A stretch of 64,000 bases of DNA. Source: Nepenthes gracilis (taxonomy: Eukaryota; Streptophyta; Magnoliopsida; Caryophyllales; Nepenthaceae). The stretch lies in the NCBI GenBank assembly GCA_033239525.1, contig BSYO01000025.1:124001-188000 (forward strand), given 5' to 3'. The position numbers and the translations under genes were made by a program. Below the pieces are notes generated by a model. The model saw nothing but the letters and a program-made list of their open reading frames with translations. It had not been told where the DNA came from and did not search any database. How positions within the stretch are numbered: the stretch's first letter is position 1; every line of letters begins with the position of its first letter. Positions 22,884 through 36,340 of the stretch are shown piece after piece.

Positions 22884-23366
22884 AGTATAATCCATATGTG
22901 CATATCAATGGGCAGAAGCCTCAAATGTTTACAATGATCCAACCGAAGGCTTTTCTATATCTAGATAGCACATCTAGCATTTGCCTATCATGATCTTTGT
23001 AAAAATATATGATATGACAACATGATATGTCTTTGATATTTTGGCTAGGCTTATTGACTATCTAAATAATTGTGTTTCTAACCTAATCTTGATCTAAGCA
23101 CTCTTACCAACATCTAGAATATACGATCCTCTCAGAACAATTCAAATTTTTAACATTTATTGACTGTTACTTCTTTGAAGTATCACCTTCTTAATAGCTT
23201 CCACATGTCATATCCTAATTTTTAGCTTCATAACAAAATTATTTTATTTTATTTTAAATAATTATATTATTTTGTTAATCCATTTCAAAACTCAAGACTT
23301 AAAATAGAGCAATCAAAATTTCTAAAATCCCAAAACTTTGACATTAGTTGCAACCATATTAACATA
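22884..23366. other. Spacer between CACTA element and old Gypsy LTR
   Basis: AT-rich. Nothing recognisable. It would be the oldest non-element sequence in this part of the window. Confidence 0.4.
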
Positions 23367-25357
23367 TGTTGAAAAATGACCAGAATTAAAATAATGAATC
23401 ATATCATAGTATTCGAAATGTCATGCCATCAAGTAGTTATAATTTTTTGACAATAAATGGATCCCAAAATATTCATAAGGACAAATATTTTATTGATATC
23501 AGAATATTTAAAAAGTATAACTCAATTAGATTACGGAAACAATAATCAAAATCTAACTATATGGTCTTCAAGAACATCATAAATGTTATATAATATAGAA
23601 ACCATTAACCGATGTAAAGTTAAATCTCCAAAGCTATTGTTCTAAGGCATAATACAAAATCTGAATGTTTTTCAGTTTCCTAATTCTAATTTCTCAAACA
23701 ACTTCTCTACAAATCATTCTTACCTGCAAGTGTAATTCAAACTGTTAATCTAAAAAGGGTTAATAAGAAAAATAAAAATAAGAGTGTGCTAATTGCTTAA
23801 CAAGTTATATAATTTTTTTATAATTAAATATATATTTTATATTAAAACATGCTGAAAGGAACCAAAAGTCAAAATTTAGATGTAAGGTCACAAATTTTTA
23901 TAATATTCATGCTAAAGTTTTAGTTCTTTTTTTTGGTTCTTAATCTATAATGGACTATGAAAAATATGCTCAAATCATACTGATTCTTATAAATTAAAGG
24001 TCAGTAGAACTTCACCAATAAATGAGCGAATAATCAAAACCTTGGTTATATTTATTTTTACACAATCAAAACTTTACACTACTATTTAAAATCATAGATT
24101 GGTCATTATACATATAACCCTATAAATAGATTGAACATTGCTTTCACTCTATAAATGATAGGTTTAAATTTTAATTACAATTATAATATATTAAAAACTG
24201 TTATAATATATTACCGATAATTTATTATCATGGTCCATGCATAATGAAAAAAAATGCTTCACAAATACAAATAATCTTTTATATTTTCTCATACCGAAAA
24301 AATATCCTTAGTACTTTATCAAATTGTAGAGTTTTCTTTCAAATTCTTTCAAAGACTTGTTTGCAATGAATTAAATTTCTATAAAAACTTGGATATGGTT
24401 ATTTTTAAACATACTAACGTTATATTACAAAATTTTCAAACATTGGGCTAATTACATAAAAATTCAATAGAAAACCAATAAAATCTATAGTTTCCACAAT
24501 TCAACTCAATTATAAAACATGTAGGGATAGTTTATAACAATATCGGATTTAGAATATGTTAGATATTATGTACAAAAATCAAACATGTAAGAGTATTAAA
24601 TAAAAATTTTAGAACATGCTTGAATGAAAATTTACATAAGACTAGCTTCATAACACAATATATATGAATTAATAATATGCATTTTATAAAAATTATAAAG
24701 AAAGAAAGTAAGAGTTCATATATGTGAAGTATAAATAATTTAGATGTAAAAATATGATATATTTAAGTAATTAAAATAATAAATACTCAATAGAGTAAAG
24801 AAAAATCAACAACAAGATAAAGAGGTTTTTTTGTCTTCAAATTTATCAAAATATTTTTTGAATTTATTTTAAATGTCCTCCTCTAGCCTTTTCTCTCTCA
24901 ATTTCTCTCTTTCCTCTTCTCCTTCTCTCTCTTCTCTCAAAAATTTGACAAAAATTACTGAAAGTGAGCTAGATGGGACTTTATATAAAAGATTGGTGCT
25001 TGTGTGCCCATTAGGCATGTATCAGGCCATGCGGTAAAAGGCAATAACGCACGAGTATCACCTCAAGCGTTTATCAAGCAGTGACAATTTGTTAGAAATA
25101 TACAAGAGTATCCCTCGAATGTAAGTGATTTGCTAAAAGTGTACTTGAGCTCCGATCAAGCGCCCTTCAAGCAAGACCTATTTACCCAAAATACGGAGGT
25201 ACGTGCGTCAGATGTCGGTCAAGGGTCATTTGATTTGATGTAACCCGATTAACAATTGACTTTGTCCTAGTCTTTCGTTTGACTTCAAAACTTTATCTTT
25301 TTAATTTAATTAATAATGATCAAATTTATAATTTTAAAACTCACACCTAACATTACA
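23367..25357 (-). repeat. Probable 3' LTR of the old minus-strand Gypsy element (family copy 'a')
   Basis: Read on the minus strand it opens TGTAATGTTAGGTGTGAGTTTT. It has a TATATAAA box at 24980-24987 and then a GAGAGAAGGAGAAG-type purine leader (about 24880-24955). Further on is a block with AATAAATATAACCAAGGTTTTGATTATT (about 24020-24065), and it ends near TTTCAACA. The same succession occurs on + in copies at 36341-38650, 39017-41128 and 41134-59120. Its start faces the integrase at 25540-26529 in the correct order for a 3' LTR. Confidence 0.65.
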
Positions 25358-25539
25358 CATTCAAAAACACTATTATAGTAGAGTTGCTATGGAGATTTGA
25401 GCTCAAATTACTAGATCTAACTTGGACTACTCACATTAAAAATCTCAAAATATAAAACTATTAATTATTCATCATAGTTTTAATATTTTTTTTCAATTAG
25501 AAAACTATTATCTCATTAATACATTACAAATCTTTAGGA
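25358..25539 (-). other. Post-pol region of old Gypsy element
   Basis: Short non-coding stretch between integrase C-terminus and LTR. No clear polypurine tract remains. Confidence 0.4.
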
Positions 25540-26529
25540 AAATAAAAACTATTAAAAGTTATAGATTGTGGCCCAAAAGGAACCACTAAGTCTCAATTGA
25601 AATATATCTAATCTATCATCAAATGAAATGATAATAATTAGTCTCTAAAATCATCCTACCTAAAAGTCTGACATCAAATGTAAGATTTTCCACTAGCGCT
25701 GTATGCTTCTAGCCACTAATACATGATCTCTAATCAAACTAATATTATCCATAGTCTCCTATACTATGTCAAGTCTCATTATTCTCCAATCTCTTGCATC
25801 CTTCCAATTAACTAGTGGTTGAAACTTCCAACCGTAGAGTGCCTTTAATATTGCCATGCTAATGCCCACCTAGTGACTGTTGTTTTAAGTAATTCAGCAA
25901 ACTGTAATTATACATCCGAGCTACCTCCCAGGTCTAACAATGATAGATACAACATATCCTCTAAGGTCTGCATAGTCTTTTTAAACTGTGTCAATCTTCA
26001 AATAAAATGTTGTGTTGAATCTAAACTAAGTACTTTACTTCTAATGCAAACCCCACCCAAATCGAGATATGAAATGTGGATCTCTATCAGATACAATGGT
26101 GACAAGTATTCTATGTAGCCTCATGATCTTCTCGATGTATAGCTTAGCTAATTGGTTTAGCGACAATGTGACCCTCGTGGCTAAAAAGTGTGTCGATCTC
26201 ATCAATCGATCGATAATTATCCAAACACAATTGTAGCCTCTAGCAGTCTTTGGAACCCCAACTACAAATTACATAGGAATGTGTTACCACTTCCATTATA
26301 GAATGGGCATAAACTAAAATCTTTCAGCTGGATTTTGGTATTTAGCCTTGACCAACTCATATATCAAACACCTAGTAATATAAGCAATATCCTTTTTTAA
26401 TTTATTCCACCAAAATATCTTTTTTAGGTCGTGGTACATCTTAGTGTTATCAAGATGGATAGTATATCTTGATCGGGGCACCTTCTCAAGAATTTATCTT
26501 CGTAATCCATTGACATCCGAAATATAGTG
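25540..26529 (-). pseudogene. Old Gypsy integrase (decayed)
   Basis: Minus-strand reading gives, from 26529 downward: RYTIHLDNTKMYHDLKKIFW (zinc-binding His region), DIAYITRCL, GYNCVWIIIDRLMRSTHFLA, LNQLAKLYIEKIMRLH, and IVSDRDPHFISRFG (both Asp kept). Then come QTLEDML, ALYGWKF and a long LIRDHVLVARS helix. This is a Gypsy integrase of the same broad class as the one at 16460-17283. Stops are frequent. It is cut at 26529 by the LTR element at 26530-34902 and continues on the other side at 34903 with the RNase H/linker. Confidence 0.8.
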
Positions 26530-28895
26530 TGTGACAAATCATATTTTCTATCAAAAATTTGACAGATTTTTGTTTGTAATACGGCCATCAAACTGATATA
26601 AAAATTCGCACAATCTTCTGTACAATACATAAAATACATTCAAATGACTCCAACATCCGGCAACATACAACAACCTCATACAGAACCACACACAGGATCT
26701 AATTTACCACATATTATTCGTGGCTCAAACGCTATGTATCTAAACACAATGTTGACCAAAGAGAGATGCCACTAGATACCTGTTATAAACTACATTAACC
26801 TGCAGAAACATATACACATTTAAATACGGCAAAAATTAAACTATCTGATCATTAGCCATATATATACAATATATATTAACAAGCCTAACTGAAAATATAA
26901 ATATATACAATTTCCCACAACGTATACAAAATTATAAAATATAAATGCTTGTGATAATCCTTCGAGTCCCATGCCCAGCCAACTTCTAGTCTCTACTCAA
27001 TCTCATCGAGTATAATAGGTCTATGCTAATTTGGAGACAATGAAAAATAGTAAGAGTGAGCCAAATACTCAACAAGTACAAATAAGCAAAGACAATAACA
27101 ATATATGCAAAATAAAGCAAAAGAGATATATATGAGCATAATAAGGATGCGTAAATATAAAACATGATCGAATGTACTTTCGGAATACGGATGACTTCTC
27201 ATATTTTATCATTCTTCTCTTTAAATGTAAATTATGTATAATTACTTATCTTTGTAAACCAGGATTAATAAGCCCTACTAGCTAAAGGTGCGAGAGAACG
27301 AGGAAAAGATTATGATACTCCACATGATCTAAGGCCAAACCACATACTTAATGTCCCATATTGGACAGTATATGCTTTCACCAGTATATAAGGCCAAACA
27401 CCATGTGATGAGTGGTATACCTATCACTCGATATATAGGGCCAATAAAATGTTCCCTAACCTCTCACGATCTAGATGCAATCTTCGTACTTTTACAATAA
27501 TATCCTAAAACATGTCAAGAAATATTACTCGTTATAATACATGATCAGGATAATCTTTTAAGTTTTTACTATAATATCAATGACTTGTCAAGGGATATTA
27601 CCCTCTGAAATATAAATCCATGGTTATGATTTCATGATTTCTTTTTCTTTAAAGTAATGCCTACCAAACTTCTTTCATAAATTTCTCCCTCCAGAAGAAC
27701 AAATTTCACATATATTGAATTGTGGCATTATCATCATATACTTGCATAGTTTTCATATTTCTTTTGCATTTAAGTCTTCACATGACTTAATTTATATATA
27801 TGAAAATCGTAAAGCATGGAAACAATAGAAACTCTTACCATCGTAAGCCAAACGTGACATTAATGCTTCCGAATAATTAATCATTCACAATTAGTTAATG
27901 AATATATTTTTTTTAAAATATACAATTAAACACATACAATTATATATGCTATTTGATTAACAATTAAACAACGCAAAAGTTATGCAAAATTTACCAAAAA
28001 AGCTCGGGTGAACAGTGCCCATTTGTACATAATCGGACGAATCTCAAAAAATCGGACATCTAATAGGTAATTAATCGAATTCAAGACAAGAGTAATCATA
28101 ATTTCAAGCCAAATTATGTATAAAATTCAAAATCAAAGCTTAAACGAGGTTCGAGAGCGGGGTTGGGGTTTTCGGTGTAAAAATCAGTCAAAATCTATGA
28201 AATTGAACATGAAATTCATGTATATGCATGTTCAAGTTATGGGTATCACAAATACATGCATGGGTCGGATATCAAGACAATAATACCCGAAGGGAATCGA
28301 AAGAGAATAAAAAAGAATAGAAGAAAAGAGTATGGGCGCACTTGTCTTGACCCAATTTATAACTTTTCCAACTAGCTAAAAGTCAAAATTGGACTTAAAA
28401 GCCTCCATTTCCTTCTTTTTCCTTGAACTGTTCCTCTCCTACACGGCTCTCCATGCACAACCACCGTTGCTCAGCCTGCCCCTGTTGTGTGTAGCCTTCG
28501 CCGGCCATTTCCAACCACCCTGCATGCCATCTTCTTCCTCGTAAACCCTCCACCACACCACTCAGCGATAGAACCTTAACCCTCTCACCCGTTCTCTCTA
28601 TTCCCGAACCCCTTTTCCTCTTCGTTATAATAATAATAATAATCATCATTATAATAATAATACTTTTGCTTCTAATTATTATTATTATTATTATTATTAT
28701 ATATCCATTTTCTTTTAATCTGAAAACTCAAATCAATACTCGAACGATCGAACGGATGCACCTCAGGCGCTGGCCCAATAGGTCTAAATATCCTCCAAAA
28801 TTTTATAATATTTAATTAATTTTTATCTCATTCAAATTATTCAAAATAATAATAAATAATCCCAATTAAATAAGATAAAAATTCAGGATATTACA
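26530..28895 (-). repeat. 3' LTR of LARD-like element
   Basis: Starts (minus) TGTAATATCCTGAATTTTTA at 28895, ends GTCACA at 26530. Contains an ATT microsatellite at about 28676-28700 and a GC-richer stretch (about 28400-28620) that is also present in the partner. Confidence 0.85.
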
Positions 28896-31800
28896 TTTTC
28901 CCCCACTTATAAAAATTTGTCCTCAAAATTTAACGAATTTCAAAACTTAACAATAGGGGATGTCTTTCTAGATTTCGCCTCCGTATTCTCAAATTACTTT
29001 CTTGGAGAGATGATTATTTCTAGTGAACATTAATCATTCGAATTATCCTGATCCTCAATATCTAATACCTTTTATCTAAAATTGAGATTAAAACCTTATT
29101 ATAAGATAATCTCTAATCTCCCACAATGGATAAAATCGATCATAAACCTCTTCATCAATTATCGGTACATGAAAAATATTACGATAATCAACACAAATTT
29201 AAAAGTAAGCCTAATTATTGAATACCTCTCTGACTTAATATGAAATCTCAAATGAACTAATAGGCTCTCACTTCGATACCTCATAGCCTTGAGAAGGATC
29301 ATCCACTTGGAACCTTAACCCCATTTTAAAATTTTTGAGCCAAGGGTCAACATGCTTCTAATTAATCATTTATTAGGATACTAAGAATCCTTTTACAACT
29401 CATATCTACTAATTTATATAAGACACTTAGGTTTTCCTTGTAGCTCTAAACCTAAGAAAAATCCTAAGGATATTGACATGACTAAGGAAAAACCCAAAAT
29501 CTTTGGATTACAATCAACCTAGACAATATAATTGAAACAATCACCCAAAAATCTCAAACTCGAATACTCACCAACTTATCGTCTTGTTGGAATACCAACC
29601 AGCCAACCTATGCATCCCATTGGTATCACCCAAATTCACAATGAATGAGTTATCCTAATTTGCCAATTTCACAATATCCAAATGGTACCTTTAATTCTTT
29701 CCAACCTTAACATCCACAAAATCGAAATGGTGAGGGCTTTTCATCTCATAATTCCATGACCTTAGTATGTATAAGGCAATTCTTCTTCCTAAAACCAAAG
29801 GTAGAGCACCCCCTTTACTTATATTATGAGCTACTCGAGATTTACCCTACAATAACTCCTATGATACATTAAGATATTCTAATCCAAAGATTCTCGACAT
29901 CCAATTATTAGGATTAATATTTGTCTTTTTTAAATGACATCGAAACTCACCATTACAATCCTTAAGCAGATTCCAATCACTTGCACTACCTTATGGCCAT
30001 CTCTACCTACAAGACAACCTCTCAATCATTTAGGATCATTAGATAATAATTATTTTCACAAGTAACACTAATCAATCCTTAAAGAAAAGGTCTCAATGGT
30101 TAACTCCAAATTATGGGTGGAGTAATTCTAATCGTAGGCATCTCACCAACTAAACCCAAGGGCAACCACCTATGTAGGATATAGGAAAAATACAATCTCA
30201 AGCCTTTTCTCAAAAGTATTGCATTCTACTATAACTTGCTAAATTGATCAATGGTCAACCCAAATGACATGGTCGATGATTAATCCTTAATTTTTTGAAG
30301 ACTACACTCACATGCCCAATTGCAACTAATACCGATCACTTCTAAGCCCAAAGGCCTCACAGTGCTACAATTCTCGAGAAATAATTATCGGATCACCCTT
30401 TTGGGTTCAGCTAGACCCAAGAAAGCCACACACCTTCAAGACATCAATCAATCTTTTCTAAATTAACCATTGCTCCAAACTCAAAGGAATCACATTTATG
30501 CTATCAAGGAAACCACATACCCAATATAACACTTCTCCTCAATCAAACATACATTCCTTTCATAATTGAGCACACGACTAACCGTATTTCATAATCCATG
30601 ATAGGATCCTCATATAGGGTCCATACACCCTATTGGTTCTAAGAATTTATCAATGAGGCCATCACAAATTTGACCAAATTATGACCAAAAGGAACAATTC
30701 ATAAATCCCACGAAAATGTCAATGAACCTAAAAACCCAAATGGTATTATTGAAACTCGTAATGGTTATATTTTAATTTCAAAGGCCACCGTAGGCACAAT
30801 CCCTAATCACCCACAATTAACTATACTCTAGATACAAATCGATCCTAGAAATTATCAAGCTTTTAGCAATGGATCAAACAAACCATCTATTATTTTTTCC
30901 AATGCTGGCTTATCAAACCATCTATCTCTTGAGCAACTAAGTCTTTAGTTGTCCCAAAATAGCCTTGTTAGTTCATCTTACTTATCCCAAAAGTACTGAA
31001 GCACCTTACGGTAAAAAACTCAGATGATGCTTCATTAGACGTGGTCCCTAAAATTGGTGCCAATCTTACTCATCCCAAAACAATTGAAGATAATTTAGGC
31101 TAATCATTTCCTCTAAGAAATATTCTCAATATCATATCAAGCCTTATGGCAATTAGTTTATCCTAACCAGCCGTATCTACAGTCTCAAGAAAATGTCACG
31201 AGTCTCAATGTAACTAGTACAAGTCTATAATCCTCAAATAAATGAATAAGCTTGGGAAGTACAAATAGAAATATAGGTTTAAAATCTTAAACAACTCCAT
31301 TTAAAAATCAAGATTCGAAAGATAATTTACCATGGGCTAATCATTTCCTCTAAGAAATATTGATTCAATATCATATCAAGCCTTATGGCAATTAGTTTAT
31401 CCCAAACCAATAAAATAAATTATAAATTAAAGTCTCAAGAAAATGTCAGATGATAAACAACTAATAACATGCACAATATGTCTATAATAATCTCAAATAA
31501 TAAAGAATAAGCTTAGGAAGTACAAATAGAAATATAGGTTTAAACGGCCGGGGAAAAAACACTATGAAAATCAACTTAAAATGTCAAGATTCAAAAATCT
31601 CCCGACACGTGATCTTCTACCAAGGAACTCCTTGGCGACACTCGACACCTTGTGCCATTACCAAGAAATCTTCCCTCCAAGGTATTGAATTGACAATTCT
31701 TCACTATCTAACCCATGGAATAAGGAAAGCTTTAATGGTGAAAGAAATAGAAAAAGTAAAGAGAAAACCATTAGAACATGGAGCTCCAAATTATCCACAA

Positions 31801-32532
31801 TTAAAGCATGCCTTTCCCAAAAATGGCACGAAAATATTCAGTTTTGAATCCTTAGGGTTTGAAAAAATAAGCCAATATTTATAGAGAGTATCCATGAACA
31901 TAGCCTACGATATCTCTTTATTGGCATCGGTCAAATTTAACCCTCAAGGTATCTCCCTAAAGCTCTTCCTCTCAACCTCACGGTCATCCACTATTCGGGA
32001 TTATGTGATAGACCTTCGGGCACGGCGGCGAGCTATGAGCTGTCGAGCGTGGAGGGCGGATATGAATTTTAAAATTTTAAAAGCACCCACAACCCGACAT
32101 CAATAAAATAATACATTTGGACACTAAATATGCCAATAAGACAGATAACCAAACTTATGGAATAAGGACATTTCTAACCATTAGTTCTATCCTAATTGAA
32201 ACATAGCCAAAAATTAGGACAAAATAGAACTATAGATATCCTGAAATATTAATTATCTTATACCTACATTTATTTAATTCAAGGTGTCTCCCTAAAACTC
32301 ATCCTCTCGATCTCACGATCATTAGATCTTAATCTATCCCTAAAAGCGGGTTCCACTCTTTGGACACTAATTAAGATTCAAATCAAATCTAAGATATCTT
32401 TTAAATAGAACTATCCAATCTAACTTAATTATCTTATGCCTACATTTACTTATTCGACCATTTCTTAATCTATCCTAAACTTCCACATTAGATTCAAATC
32501 AAATCTAAGGCATCTCTTTATCTGATACAAAT
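28896..32532. other. Internal region of LARD-like element
   Basis: No minus-strand frame of note. Two short + frames (31564-31884 and 31894-32106) show no family features. A tandem duplication of about 235-265 bp lies at 31086-31585: each copy starts GATAATTTA, then GGCTAATCATTTCCTC, and includes GGAAGTACAAATAGAAATATAG. A 44-bp phrase (CTCCCTAAA...CTCACG) recurs at 31944-31987 and 32281-32324. AATATTTATAGAG at about 31876 resembles a plus-strand TATA box, so a further embedded fragment is possible. Confidence 0.6.
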
Positions 32533-34663
32533 TGTGACGGATCATATTTTTTATTAAAAATCCAACAAAGTTTCGTCTGTGATACGATCGTCAAGCTGAT
32601 ACAAAAACCTGTACAATCTCTTGTATAATACACAAAATATATTCAAATGACTCCAACATTTGACAACATACAACAACCTCACACAAAACCACATAGGATC
32701 TAATTTGTCACATATTATTCGTGGCTCCAACATTGTGTATTTAAACATAACATTAGCCAAAGAAAGATGCCACTAGGCACTTGTTACAAACTATATTAAC
32801 ATGCGGAAGCATATATACATCCAAATATAACCAAAATTAAACTATCTAATCATTAGCCATATATATACAATATATATTAACAAGCCTAACTGAAAATATA
32901 AATATATATAATTTTTCATAATGTATATAAAACTATAAAATATAAATACTCGTGATGATCCTTCGAGTCCCATGCCTAGTCAACTTCTAGTCTCCACTCA
33001 ATCACATCGAGTATAATAGGTTTGTGCTAATTTGGAGGCAAGGAAAGACAGTAAAGATGAGCCAAATGCTCAACAAGTGAAATATAATTAAAGATAATAA
33101 CAATATATGTAAAATAAAATAAAATATATATATGAGTATAATGAGGATGCATAAATATAAAATATGATCGAATGTGCTTTCAAAATACAGATGACTTCAC
33201 ATATTTTATCCTTATTTTCTTTGAAATATAAATTATGTATAATTACTCATCTTTGCAAATTAAGGCCAGTAAACCCTACTAGCTAAAAGTGTAGGAGAAT
33301 GAGGAAAAGATAATGATACTCCATATGATCTAAAGTCGAACTATATACTTAATGTCCCATATTAGATGGTATATGGTTTCATTGGTATATAAGGCCAAAC
33401 ACCACGTGGTGAGCGGTATATCTATCACTCGGTATACATGGCCAATAAAATGCTCACCAACCTCCCACGGTCTAGAGGTAGTCTTTCTACTTTCAGGGTA
33501 ATATCTTAAGATATGTCAAAAAATATTACCCGGAATAATATACGGCCAAGATAATCCTTAAGTTTTTTCTATAATATCAATGGCCTCTCAAGGGATATTA
33601 TTCTCTAAAATATAAATCTGTGATCCTAGTTTTAGAATTTCTTATTCTTTGAAGGAATGCTACCAAACTTCTTTCATAAATTTCTCCCTCCAGAAGAACG
33701 AATTTCACATATATTGAATTGTGGCATTCCATTTGTATACTTGCATTGTTTTCATGTTTCTTTTGTATTTAAATCTTCATATGATTTAATTTATATACAC
33801 GAATATCATAAAGCATAGAAACAGTAGAAATTATTATCATCGTGAGCCAAACGTGACTTTAAGGCTTATGAATAATTAACCCTTCACAATTGGTTAATGA
33901 ACATATTTTTCAGAATATACAATTAAACACATACAATTATATATGTAACTTAATTAATAATTAAACAATGCTAAAATTATGTAAAATTTAACTAAGAGGC
34001 TCGGGTGAATAGTACCCACATGGGAAAAGTGCCCACCGTTTGTGTATAATCGAACAAAATTCAAAAATAAACATCCAATAGGTAATTAACTGAATTTAAA
34101 ATGTGGGTAATCATAATCTCAAGCCAAATTATGTATAAAATTTAAAATAAATGCTTAAATGAGGTTTAGGCGTGGGATTAGAGTTTTCCGTGCGAAAATT
34201 GGTTAAAAACTACGAAATTGATCATGAAATTCATATATACGCATGCTCAAGTCATGGGTATCAAAATACATATATGGGTCGGGTATTAGGAGAATAATAC
34301 CCAAAAAAAATCAAATAAAAATCAAATGAATGGAAGAAAAGGGTAAGATGTACTTATTTCGATTTGATCTACAACTTTTTCAACTAGTTTGAAGTCAAAA
34401 TCGCACCCGAAGGCCTCCATTTTCTCATCTTTTCCTCATGTGGTTCCTCTCCTGCACGGCCCTCTGCACACATAGCCGCCTTTGCTCGACCTGCCCCCAC
34501 TGTGTACAGCCTTCACCGGCCATTGCCGACCACCCCGCACGCTGCCTTTTCCCCGGTGAACCCTCCATCGTGCCATTCAGCGGTGGAACCCTAACCCTTT
34601 CACCTATTCTCTCTCTCCCCAAACCACTTTCCCCATTTGTTCCTTCCTTTCTAATTATTATTA

Positions 34664-34710
<47 letters not shown>

Positions 34711-34902
34711 TCCATTTTCTTTTAATCCAAAAATTCAAATCAATATTCGGGTGACCGAACAGACACATCTTGGGCACCGACCCAATAGGTCCAAATATCT
34801 TTCAAAATTTTATAATATTTAATTAATTTTTATTTTACCCAAATTATCCAAAATAATAATAAATAATTTCAATTAAATTAGAAAAAGATTCAGGATATTA
34901 TA
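32533..34902 (-). repeat. 5' LTR of LARD-like element
   Basis: Pairs end to end with 26530-28895. The terminal TG has become TA at 34902. The ATT microsatellite is longer here (about 34655-34702). Confidence 0.85.
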
Positions 34903-36340
34903 TTATGACAATCATGGAACCTTAAAAAACCTTCAATTTTGAGATAAAAACCCTACTCATGCTTTGCTCATCAGTTCTTTGTGAATCAACGCCAGTAACA
35001 AATCTTGCCATTGTGTCTCCCGTAGTTGGTTGATAAACAGCAACTACACCTGTATGTATGATGACGTTGCTTGGAATTCCTTCGATGAAATAGCAACTAA
35101 TAGTCCTCTAGTTCCTCTATCATGAGCCACTGCCATATTATCAAGTGAGAAACCATTCCTACAAACTTCTTAGTCAATAAATTTGTAACTGTATTAGCTT
35201 TTCTCTGTTTGTATTTGATATTGTAATCATAATATTTCAATAATTTCATCCACCTCTACTACTTCATATTGAGCCTTTTCTTGAAAATAGATATTTTAAA
35301 CTCTTATATAATTAATATAAATGACAAATATCTTGTCATATAAGTAATGTTGCCAAATTTTTATAGTAAAGACTATAGCTGCCAACACAATGTGATGTGT
35401 CAGATATCAAATCTCATAGGCTTTCAACTATCTATACCCATATGTTATAACTATTTCATGTTGCATCAGTACATAGTCAAATCACCTTAGTGATGCATCA
35501 TTGTATACTTTAAACCTCCCAAGCCATAAGGGATCTCAAAAATAAGTACTAATGTCAACCTCCTCTTAAGCTTCTGAAAGCTCAACTCATACTGATCAAG
35601 TCTAGATGAACTTCCTATCATTCTTAGCCAGCTTTGCAAGTGGTGTGGCAATACTCGAAAAACCCTTGACAAATTTGTGATAACAACTTACAAGCCCAAA
35701 GAAATTGCACACCTTAGTAGGTCTAGTTAGTTGTGCCTATCCACTGATAATCATACTCCTGAAATAATGTGACTGAGGAAAGAAACTTGGCTAAACCAAA
35801 ACTTATACTTCTTAAACTTTCTATATAGCTATGCCTCTCTTAACATCCTTAACACTAGCGGTAGATGTTGTTTGTGCTCCAAATTACTCTAAGAGTACAT
35901 TAGGATGTTATTCAATAAATGTCACCATAAAATACTCTAAATATGGCTTGAATACCCAATTCATCATATTCATAAATATTACTGGTACATTTATCAAATC
36001 AAATGGCCTCATTACAAATTCATAGTGTCCATACCGTGATCTAATGCTACCATTGCAATATTAGATTCTTGAATTCGCAGTTAATGATACCCAAACTAGA
36101 GATTAATATTGGAAAATACTCATCCTCGTCAAACAAAATCATCGATCTTAGGAAGTGGATATTTATTCTTCATTGTCATCATATTGAGTTCTCTATTTTC
36201 AATGCATAACCTCGCAAATCTATCTTTCTTATTCACAAATAAAATAGGGGCTCCCTAGTATGACATGCTGGGCTTGATGGATCCCAAGTCAAGAAGCTAT
36301 TACAACTGGATCTTTAGTTCCTTTAATTTTGTTGATGCCA
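34903..36340 (-). pseudogene. Old Gypsy reverse transcriptase and RNase H (decayed)
   Basis: From 36340 downward on the minus strand: MASTKLKELKIQL, then [31 protein letters not shown] (RT fingers, about 36120-36270). The palm region with the catalytic box is largely lost. It resumes with GLVSCYHKFVKGFSSIATPLAKL (about 35630-35710), ELSFQKLKRRLT, and an RNase H start at about 35470-35510. A stretch matching the linker (NLLTKKFVGMVSHL) follows at about 35150-35190. Together with 25540-26529 and 38656-39016 it rebuilds the normal order protease, RT, RNase H, integrase of one element. Confidence 0.75.

Larger units (their letters stand above)
26530..34902 (-). mobile_element. Non-coding LTR retrotransposon (LARD-like), minus strand
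   Basis: Two long direct repeats (26530-28895 and 32533-34902, 2366 and 2370 bp) flank 3.6 kb of sequence without any pol or gag homology that I can see. Orientation is set by two signs. Minus-strand sequence next to the left repeat ends AAATTTTTATAAGTGGGGGA and then TGTAATATCC, the usual junction into a 3' LTR. Next to the right repeat, TTTGTATCAGATA resembles a tRNA-Met primer-binding site. LTR ends read TG...CA (TA at the right copy). The 5-bp flanks (minus strand) are CATAA and CACTA, three of five matching. It sits inside an old Gypsy pol, and the pol reading resumes across it. Confidence 0.82.

Noticed and set aside
26424..26639. Minus-strand frame of 71 codons
   Set aside because: It spans the junction between the LARD LTR and the old integrase; only the integrase part is meaningful.
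28395..28649. Minus-strand open frame in the GC-richer part of the LARD LTR, with a partner at 34425-34622
   Set aside because: Similarity is only because the two LTRs are copies; frames differ in length, start in a microsatellite-derived Ile run and lack any domain.
31564..32106. Two plus-strand frames in the LARD interior
   Set aside because: Low-complexity, no family features, and antisense to the element.
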